In this document: in pieces, positions 8,142 through 15,200 of the stretch | Numbering within the stretch: position 1 is the first letter of the stretch | Layout of the letters: the number at the start of each line of letters is the position of its first letter | DNA from: Clostridia bacterium | Lineage (GTDB): Bacteria > Bacillota > Clostridia > Oscillospirales > SIG627 | NCBI GenBank assembly: GCA_017467865.1 | Contig: JAFUKG010000014.1 | Span: forward strand, 50,721-114,720 | Direction: 5' to 3' | Length of the DNA stretch: 64,000 nt | Position numbers and translations under genes: made by a program | Notes under the pieces: model-generated | Database searches by the model: none | The model's input: only the letters and a program-made list of their open reading frames with translations | Told to the model about the DNA's origin: nothing

Positions 8142-8578
8142 TATTCTTCCGAGTGCTTGGAGCAATGACAGCAATCGCCGTCACAGAACTTGGTTTCATC
8201 GTACTCAATGCCGTTCTTGTCATAGTAGTCCTTGACAGCCGCCTTTACAGCCTCTTCTGCAAGCACCGAGCAATGTACCTTGTGAGCAGGGAGTCCGTCA
8301 AGGGCTTCAACAACTGCCTTGTTGGTAAGCTCCAGTGCATCCTCGATACTCTTGCCTTTTATCATTTCGGTTGCCATAGAGCTTGACGCAATAGCCGACC
8401 CGCAGCCAAAGGTCTTGAACTTTACGTCGGTTATAATTCCCTTGTCAACCTTGATATAAATTTTCATTATATCTCCGCACTTTACGTTGCCGACTTCTCC
8501 TATTCCGTCGGCATTTTCTATCTCTCCTACGTTTCTGGGATTTGTGAAATGGTCCATTACTTTTTCGCTGTATAACAT
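8141..8578 (-). CDS. nifU: NifU/IscU-type iron-sulfur cluster scaffold
   Basis: The 145-residue protein is the U-type scaffold on which the cysteine desulfurase assembles Fe-S clusters. Cluster ligands C34 (NVKCGD), C59 (FGCGSA) and C103 (VHCSVLAEEA) are all in place. The last residues, 132-142, form an extra Cys/His-rich tail (CDGDCCHCSKH) beyond the conserved core, perhaps another metal site. It is encoded downstream of nifS and overlaps the QueG-like gene by one base. Confidence 0.95.
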   Translation of the reverse strand: MLYSEKVMDHFTNPRNVGEIENADGIGEVGNVKCGDIMKIYIKVDKGIITDVKFKTFGCGSAIASSSMATEMIKGKSIEDALELTNKAVVEALDGLPAHKVHCSVLAEEAVKAAVKDYYDKNGIEYDETKFCDGDCCHCSKHSEE

Positions 8579-8610
8579 ATGAAATTCCTTTCTTTGATTA
8601 AGTTAAAAAA

Positions 8611-8726
8611 TGAAAGTTGACAGTTCAAAATTCACTATTCGCTTGTATTTTTTGAAAAATATAAATCAATTGAGGAAAGCCGCAGGCTTTCAACCGCAAT
8701 TCTGCACTCAGCATTTTGTATTTATA
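8611..8726. repeat. Intergenic repeat, degenerate copy of the two-hairpin family
   Basis: The nifS-nifU gap holds a hairpin with arm GAAAGCC near 8676-8692, then AACCGCAATTCTGCAC and AGCATTTTG, matching the half-element at 30121. The left side has TTCACTATTC, as in other copies. It lies inside the isc transcript. Confidence 0.5.
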
Positions 8727-8749
8727 AATTTTTCGATTTCAACTTTTCG

Positions 8750-9949
8750 CTATTTTAAAATAAACTCTCTTTTTCCTTTTATAAGCTCTTCCCAGACAGG
8801 GGAGATGCCTCTTAGATACTCCACGACCTCACCGACGGACTTGATAATATAGTCGATTTCCTCATCGGTGGTCTCTTCCGAAATTGTAACTCTCAGCGAG
8901 CCGTGAGCAACGTCGTGGGGAAGTCCGATAGACAAAAGCACGTGGCTGGGGTCAAGAGAGCCCGAGGTACAAGCCGAGCCCGAGGAAGCCTCAATTCCCT
9001 TGGCGTCAAGGAGAAGCAAAAGGCTTTCTCCCTCAATTCCCTCAAAGCAGATATTCACGTTTCCGGGAAGTCTCTTTTCCTTGTCTCCGTTTATCCTTGA
9101 ATGGGGTATCTTTTCAAGACCGTGTATCAGCTTATCTCTCATGGGAATAAGCTTCTCGGTGTTTTCCTTTATCTTGCTTGTTGCCTCTTCGAGAGCAACC
9201 GCCATTCCCATAATTGAGGGAATGTTTTCGGTGCCCGCTCTTTTTCCTCTTTCCTGAGCACCGCCCTCAATAAGGGGCTTCAAAACTACCCCTCTCTTGC
9301 AGTAAAGAAAGCCTACACCCTTAGGGCCGTGGAACTTGTGAGCGGAGGCAGAGAGCATATCAACGCTCAGCGCCTTCACGTCAAGGTCAAGGTGTCCTGC
9401 CGCCTGCACCGCATCGGTGTGGAAAAGCACGCCTTTTTCGTGGCAGAGAGCGCCGATTTCGGCAATAGGCTGAATGGTTCCTATCTCGTTGTTGGCAAAC
9501 ATAACCGTAACAAGGCAGGTATCTTCTTTTATAGCCTTTTCGATATCCTCAGCCTTGACTATTCCGTTCTCATTTACGTCAACGAGCGTTACCTCAAAGC
9601 CTTCTCTTTCGAGTCTTTTCAGAGTGTGGAGCACCGCATGATGCTCGAACTTCGTGGAAACGATATGCTTTTTGTCTTTTTTCGCACCTGCTCTTGCCGC
9701 CGACATTATGGCCTGATTGTCTGCTTCGCTTCCCCCCGAGGTAAAGTATATTTCCCTTGCCTCGGCACCGATGAGAGAGGCTATTTTCTCTCTTGCCTCA
9801 TAAAGTGCCTCTGCCGCCTCCTGACCTCTTGTGTGAAGGGAAGAAGGGTTTCCGTACACCTTGTCGAAATAGGGGAGCATCACCTCTATAACCTTGGGGC
9901 TGACCTTGGTGGTAGCCGCATTATCTGCATATATTCTCATTTTTCTCAT
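8750..9949 (-). CDS. nifS: Cysteine desulfurase, NifS/IscS type
   Basis: This PLP enzyme of about 399 residues draws sulfur from cysteine as a persulfide for Fe-S assembly. The PLP lysine is K205 in [12 protein letters not shown]. The catalytic cysteine is C327 in the short loop [11 protein letters not shown] typical of NifS-like group I enzymes. The N-terminal [15 protein letters not shown] motif is canonical. ATG 9949 has GGAG six bases upstream; ATG 9940 is nearly as good and would shorten it by three residues. It overlaps the iscR stop, so the two are translationally coupled, and nifU lies downstream. Confidence 0.95.
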   Translation of the reverse strand: MRKMRIYADNAATTKVSPKVIEVMLPYFDKVYGNPSSLHTRGQEAAEALYEAREKIASLIGAEAREIYFTSGGSEADNQAIMSAARAGAKKDKKHIVSTKFEHHAVLHTLKRLEREGFEVTLVDVNENGIVKAEDIEKAIKEDTCLVTVMFANNEIGTIQPIAEIGALCHEKGVLFHTDAVQAAGHLDLDVKALSVDMLSASAHKFHGPKGVGFLYCKRGVVLKPLIEGGAQERGKRAGTENIPSIMGMAVALEEATSKIKENTEKLIPMRDKLIHGLEKIPHSRINGDKEKRLPGNVNICFEGIEGESLLLLLDAKGIEASSGSACTSGSLDPSHVLLSIGLPHDVAHGSLRVTISEETTDEEIDYIIKSVGEVVEYLRGISPVWEELIKGKREFILK

Positions 9950-10373
9950 TCCTTTCTCCAAAGCTTTTCTCTTGGTTTACAACGTCCTCAAGAGTAGTTG
10001 AGTCAATGTAATCGTTTATGGTTTTATTGAGCCCTTCCCAGAAGAAAAGGGTAGGACAGCATCCGCTTTGGGTACACTTATTGGGGGAGTCCTCAACGCA
10101 GGATATAGGGGCAAGAGAGCCCTCGGTTGCCCTGAGTATTTCTCCCACAGTATATTCTGACGGAGAACGGGTAAGCATATACCCGCCGCTCTTTCCGCGG
10201 CTGCTTTTTATAAGCTTTGCGTTTGACAGCATAGCTATTATCTGTTCCAGATATTTTGCCGACACGTTCTGCCTTTCGGCAACACCTCTCAGCGACACAA
10301 AATCATCCGTGGCATTAAGTGCAAGGTCGAGCATTATTTTAAGAGCGTAGCGCCCTCGTGTTGATATTCTCAT
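9921..10373 (-). CDS. iscR: Rrf2-family regulator IscR
   Basis: The 150-residue protein has an N-terminal winged helix ([19 protein letters not shown]) and three cysteines spaced like the IscR cluster ligands: C92, C100 and C105, with an extra C106. It heads the nifS-nifU operon, so it probably senses cluster demand and represses its own operon. A CATAG inverted repeat lies between the -35 and -10 of its promoter. The 5' leader of the message contains a full two-hairpin repeat. Confidence 0.9.
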   Translation of the reverse strand: MRISTRGRYALKIMLDLALNATDDFVSLRGVAERQNVSAKYLEQIIAMLSNAKLIKSSRGKSGGYMLTRSPSEYTVGEILRATEGSLAPISCVEDSPNKCTQSGCCPTLFFWEGLNKTINDYIDSTTLEDVVNQEKSFGERNEKNENICR

Positions 10374-10390
10374 AAAAAACTCCGTTTATA

Positions 10391-10507
10391 AAATGCTGAA
10401 TTCAGAATGCTGAATGCAGAATTATGGAAAATTTGCCTATGGCAAATTAAAATTAATTGTGAATTTCGCTGAAAGCGAAATTATCCTAAATTCAACATTC
10501 ATAATTC
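10391..10507. repeat. Full two-hairpin intergenic repeat in the iscR leader
   Basis: The left arm has degenerate heptamers (GAATGCTGAATGCAGAATTA). Hairpin 1 (10430-10448) has arm AATTTGCC, hairpin 2 (10462-10482) has arm AATTTCGC, and the linker is AAAATTAATTGTG. The right arm (AAATTCAACATTCATAATTC) is the degenerate inverse of the left. The element would be transcribed in the iscR 5' leader. Confidence 0.75.
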
Positions 10508-10517
10508 TTTTCATCCC

Positions 10518-10546
10518 ATTATACCATAGGTTTACTATGAATTCAA
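10518..10546 (-). promoter_or_regulatory. iscR promoter with embedded inverted repeat
   Basis: On the minus strand TTGAAT (10541-10546) and TATAAT (10518-10523) are 17 bp apart. The spacer holds the inverted repeat CATAG-5 nt-CTATG at 10525-10539, placed where a repressor would block RNA polymerase. IscR is the obvious candidate; this is inferred from position. Confidence 0.65.
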
Positions 10547-10553
10547 GTGTTTA

Positions 10554-10582
10554 TTGACATTTTGCTCAAAAAAGGCTATAAT
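10554..10582 (+). promoter_or_regulatory. Consensus sigma-A promoter
   Basis: TTGACA at 10554-10559 and TATAAT at 10577-10582 are separated by 17 bp, a perfect consensus, 30 bp upstream of the wHTH/PH-like gene. It is divergent from the iscR promoter. Confidence 0.85.
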
Positions 10583-10611
10583 ATACTGAATTCGTTAAGA
10601 AAGGCACGTTT

Positions 10612-11232
10612 ATGAATATAAAAATACCCGATAAATACAGAGAGGAATTTGACCGCTCTGCAGATTTTGCCGTAAGAACTGGAAAGTTCACCGTCAAGGA
10701 GCTGGCAAGTGAGCTTGAAATGGGAGAGCTTGCCGCCTCGATTATGGTAGGCTACATGGAAAAAACAGGTCTTGTCACCAAGGGGAAGCTTGATGACGTA
10801 AGAAGAGCTAAAATAAGCCTTGAAGAATGGGAAAGGCTTGAAAGAAAGATTGAAAATTACGAGCCCTTGCCTGACCCCGAGCCCGAAAAATTCCATACCG
10901 AGGCAAAGGAGATTTCTCTCACCCTTGAAGACGTCATTCCCGAAGGACTCGCTTTTTATAAAAAAGAGATTTCCGCAAAGGAGTCCTTTATTATCCTTAA
11001 AGGGCAAGAGGAAGTGCGTATAAACGTTGACGATATATCGGCGGTATTTCTTATAAAGCCTCGCTTGTTCAAAAAAGGTGCCCTCGTCTTTTCTGCCGAA
11101 AAGGAGCTTGGCGGAGAAAAGCTCTCCCGTAGGGCTGATACGGTGCTTTTTGGGGGAAAAGATTTTGAAAAGGCGGAAAAGCTTGCCCTTGCAATAACCG
11201 AAAGGCTTGGAATAACCCTCAATCCGACATAA
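10612..11232 (+). CDS. FtsK-gamma-like winged helix plus PH-like domain, function unknown
   Basis: The 206-residue soluble protein has two parts. Residues 8-60 (TGKFTVKELASELEMGELAAS, then IMVGYMEKTGLV) resemble the winged-helix gamma domain at the C-terminus of FtsK translocases. Residues 105-200 look like a bacterial PH-like beta domain (ESFIILKGQEEVRINVDDIS; ADTVLFGGKDFEKAEKLA). An acidic proline-rich linker joins them. I know no named family with this pairing. It is monocistronic, with a consensus promoter and its own terminator. A DNA- or chromosome-related role is suggested by the first domain only. Confidence 0.7.
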   Translation: MNIKIPDKYREEFDRSADFAVRTGKFTVKELASELEMGELAASIMVGYMEKTGLVTKGKLDDVRRAKISLEEWERLERKIENYEPLPDPEPEKFHTEAKEISLTLEDVIPEGLAFYKKEISAKESFIILKGQEEVRINVDDISAVFLIKPRLFKKGALVFSAEKELGGEKLSRRADTVLFGGKDFEKAEKLALAITERLGITLNPT

Positions 11233-11241
11233 AAAAACATT

Positions 11242-11273
11242 AAAAAACACAGTGTGACACACTGTGTTTTTTT
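11242..11273 (+). terminator. Rho-independent terminator
   Basis: A hairpin with arm ACACAGTG and loop TGACA, flanked by A and T runs, lies just after the stop of the wHTH/PH-like gene. Confidence 0.85.
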
Positions 11274-11296
11274 GCTTAAAAATTGCGTTATTTTTG

Positions 11297-11325
11297 TTGA
11301 CATTATTATAAAAGAATGGTATACT
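11297..11325 (+). promoter_or_regulatory. Sigma-A promoter of the surface-protein operon
   Basis: TTGACA at 11297-11302 and TATACT at 11320-11325 are separated by 17 bp. TTATAAAA boxes lie in the spacer (11306-11313) and just downstream of the -10 (11327-11334). Confidence 0.8.
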
Positions 11326-11334
11326 TTTATAAAA
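11306..11334. promoter_or_regulatory. Pair of TTATAAAA boxes 21 bp apart over the promoter
   Basis: TTATAAAA starts at 11306 and again at 11327, exactly 21 bp or two helical turns apart. One box is between -35 and -10, the other over the start region. The same 8-mer with the same spacing forms arrays at 52602 and 54362. The position suggests repression or architectural control. Confidence 0.5.
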
Positions 11335-11369
11335 TGGGTTTGAATACATATTTTTAGTTTAGTTTAGAG

Positions 11370-12215
11370 GTGATTATTATAAAGAGGAAACGGATAATAC
11401 TGACAGTCCTGCTGGTACTTTTAATTTTGGTCGCTGTACTTGCCATATGGCAAAGAGATAACATAAAGGCTCTTTACATGGGAATTACCAACGACGAAAA
11501 GGCTCTCGCAGAAAAGAGAGAGGAAAACGATAAGATAATAACCGACACCTTAGATAAATATCCCGAGCTCACAGTCAGGGATTTGATAGAAGAAGAGAAA
11601 AAGGCTCTCGCAGAGGGAAAGATAACAAACGAGGAAGCACTTCTTATCATTCAAGGAAAAACTACTCTTGAAGAGCTCCTTCAGGATAACGTACCAGAAC
11701 CCCCTGCGGAAATTCCCGAGGAGCCTGAAGCCCCTGCAGTAACTCCCGATACACCGCCTGAAGTGCCTGCGGTAACCCCTGAGGAGCCCGAGAAACCTGC
11801 AGTGACGCCCGCCCCCAATCCCGAGATACCCCCCGCAGTAACTCCCGAGCCTGAGCCCGAGACTCCGTCGGCGGATGAGGAGATATCCAGCCTTGTGGCA
11901 CAGATGTACGTTCTCAAATCCGAATTTACCGCAGCGCTGAAAAACCTTGAAAACACCACCCTCAAGGATTATGCAGCTCTCTCCAACGAAGAAAAGACGG
12001 CTGAGGTCAAGACTAAGATGATGAACGAGGTTCTTGACACGGTAGCGGCTATGGAAAAGGATTGCGACACCAAGGTAAATGCTATACTTGAAAAGCTTAC
12101 CGCCCTCCTTACCGAAAGCGGAAAGGAGCTGACCCTTGTGGAGTCAATCAGAGCGGCATACAAAAACGAGAAAACAATTACCAAAGCAGAATATATAAAC
12201 ACTTACTTTAAGTAA
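11370..12215 (+). CDS. Membrane-anchored Pro/Glu-rich extracellular protein, unknown function
   Basis: The protein has about 281 residues. A short basic N-terminus and one hydrophobic segment (IILTVLLVLLILVAVLAIW) anchor it with the rest outside. Residues 110-168 are a Pro/Glu linker with repeated PAVTP and PEVPAVTPEEPEK units, typical of wall-spanning spacers. The C-terminal 110 residues are helical and contain LESIRAAYKNEK-like segments. The start is uncertain: GTG 11370 overlaps AGAGGTG, and a nearby weak codon may be the true start. It begins a run with the large SLH protein 21 bp downstream. No named family recognised. Confidence 0.75.
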   Translation: MIIIKRKRIILTVLLVLLILVAVLAIWQRDNIKALYMGITNDEKALAEKREENDKIITDTLDKYPELTVRDLIEEEKKALAEGKITNEEALLIIQGKTTLEELLQDNVPEPPAEIPEEPEAPAVTPDTPPEVPAVTPEEPEKPAVTPAPNPEIPPAVTPEPEPETPSADEEISSLVAQMYVLKSEFTAALKNLENTTLKDYAALSNEEKTAEVKTKMMNEVLDTVAAMEKDCDTKVNAILEKLTALLTESGKELTLVESIRAAYKNEKTITKAEYINTYFK

Positions 12216-12236
12216 AGACGAAAGGTGGCAAAACAC

Positions 12237-15200
12237 ATGAAGAAAATTATAAGAGCTTTAGTCCTTGTGATGGCTGTCCTTACTGCACTTACCGTGTGCG
12301 TGTCGGCGTACGACCTTACAACCTTCAAGGATTATGATGCAAATCACTGGGCAAACACAGCTCTTTCCCACGCAGTTGACAATAAACTCCTTGGCGGCTA
12401 TGAGGATAATACCATAAGAGCCGACAGAGACATTACGAGAGCCGAATTGGCAACTATAATCAACCGTGCCTTCGGCGCAACCATTCCTGCACCGGTTTCT
12501 CACTTTAAAGACCTTAAGACTACCGATTGGTACTTTAACGAAATTGCCAAGGCAGTTCAGATGCAGACCTTCGGCGGAACAGGTTCAGGCATAGAAGCTG
12601 ACCGCGGAATTTACCGTGAAGAGGCAATGGCGGTTATTGCAAGAGCGCTTGTTCTCAAGGACGGCGACGTTAAGGTTCTTGAAAAGTACCCCGACCACAA
12701 CACCGTGTCCGATTGGGCAAAGGGTCCTCTCGCGGCGCTTGTGTCAAAGGCTTACGTAAACGGCACCGACAAGAATCTTGTTGAGCCTCTTTCCTACGTA
12801 ACAAGAGCACAGTTCGCTCAGATAATGTACAACATTTTCAGCGACTACATACAGACTCCCGGTACATACTCTGTTAACGCAGAGCGCTCCCTTATGATAA
12901 ACGTTCCTAACGTTACCCTTCAGAACTGCACCGTAAACGGCGACCTTGTTCTCGGTGACGGCGTCGGCGGAGGATATGCTAAAATAACCAACGTAAAGGT
13001 TACAGGCAGAATTTTAATCCGTGGCGGAGACGAGGTTACCTTCAAGAACGTAACCACAGGAGAGGGAATAGTAGTAAAGAACGTAAACGGCACAGTTAAC
13101 TTCCAGAACTATGAGGATGAGGATATCTTCGAGGGTATCACAACTTACACACCCGTAACCTACCTTAAGCGCACCACCTTCATTCCTTCGGGAACCACCT
13201 CCACAAAGTACACCGTAACCTGGAAGAACTGGGACGGCACAACTCTTGAAAAAGATACAGGTGTCAGAAAGGGCACAACTCCCACCTATAACGGTGCAAC
13301 ACCCGAGAAGCCCGCAGACGCACAGTACACCTATACTTTCAAAGGCTGGACACCTTTCGTTATTCCCGTAATAGGCGACGTTACCTATACTGCAGTCTTT
13401 GATAAGACACTTAACACATACACCGTTATTTGGAATGACGAGGACGGCACAGAGCTTGAAAAGGATGAAAACGTATCCTACGGCACAACACCTACCTTCG
13501 ATGGCACAGAGCCTACAAAGACGGCAACCGCAGAATTTACTTACACTTTTGCAGGTTGGACACCTACAGTTTCAACAGTAACGGGTAACGTAACCTATAC
13601 TGCAACCTATACCGAGACAACCAACACCTACACCGTAATTTGGCAGAACTGGAACGGCGACGAGCTCGAAAAGGACGAAAACGTACCCTACGGCACAATG
13701 CCCGAGTATAACGGTGCAACACCTACAAAGCCCGATACTGACGAGCACACCTACACGTTCGACACTTGGACTCCTACGGTTTCTACCGTAACGGGCAAGG
13801 CTACCTATAAGGCAACCTTCATTGAAAAAGACAGAGAATACACTCTCGACCTTAACTACGGCGAAGGCGTTTTCTTCCAACAGGCTGTCGCGCAGGAAAT
13901 TAAGGTAACTTATAATGAAAAGTTTTATTCCAAGCTTCCCATAGAAAACTTTACAAAATCGGACTATGCCTTTGACGGCTGGTACGCAGGCTCAACTAAG
14001 ATTGAAGCTAATACCACATACGCCGATATCAAGGGCGCAACAGAGCTTACTGCAAAGTGGACTCAGACTTTCACAGTTAAGTTCTTAAACGGCGACGGAA
14101 GCGAATTTGACATACAAACGGTGAAAATAGGCGAGGGGGCAACAATTCCCGAAGGAACACCCGCTAAGCCCGCAGACACAGATACAACTGTTTACGGCGC
14201 ATTTATCGGTTGGGATCTCACAGGCATCGACCTTACAAATATTCAGTCAAACCTCAACGTCAAGCCTATCTTTGAGGAAACCGACAGAACCTATGACCTT
14301 ACCCTTGACTACAACGGCGGAACACCCGCTGATCCCGCAACTTTAACCGTTACGTTTAACGAAAAGTTTTATTCCAAGCTTCCCACAAACGTAACCAACG
14401 GCGATAAGGTATTCGGCGGTTGGTATGCAGACACAACACCTATTGCAGCAAATACTACCTATGCCGATATTAAGGATATTGCCACCACCCTTACAATCAA
14501 GTGGACAGACGCAGAAAAGACCTACACCGTAATTTGGAACAACTATGACGGCAGTGAGCTTGAAAAGGACGAGAACGTAGCAGAGGGCGCAACACCCGTT
14601 TACGACGGTGCAACACCCGAAAAGCCCGCTGACAAGAAATACACCTACACATTTAAGGAGTGGACTCCTGCACTTTCTCCCGTAACAAGCGATATCACTT
14701 ACACCGCAACCTTTGACGAAACACCTATTTATTACACTATCACCTTCGTAACAGGTAACGGTGAGGTAATCGACCCCATCGAAGACGTAATGTACGAGGA
14801 TAAAGTAACTGTAAGAGTTGACCTTACTAAGGATAACTCCTTCTTCAAGGGCTGGAGAGTAAGCACTGATAACTCTCTTGTAACCGCTTCTCCCTTCGAG
14901 TTCCTTTATGAAGAGGATATCACTCTTACTGCTGAATGGTCTGACGTATACTTCACAGTTGAGCACTATATTCCCGACGGCAACGGCGGTTATACTCTCT
15001 ATGGCGAGCCCGTTAAGGTAGGCGCTGACGTAGGTGAAACAGTTTCTGCCAAGGACTATGCTATCACTATTGACGGCTATGCTCTTGACGAAACCGCTAC
15101 CACCGATACCGGCGTTGTAACCGAGGACAACACCCTTGTTCTCAAGGCTTACTACAGAAAGCTTTACACAGTAACCTTCTACGACGGCAAGTCGAATGAA

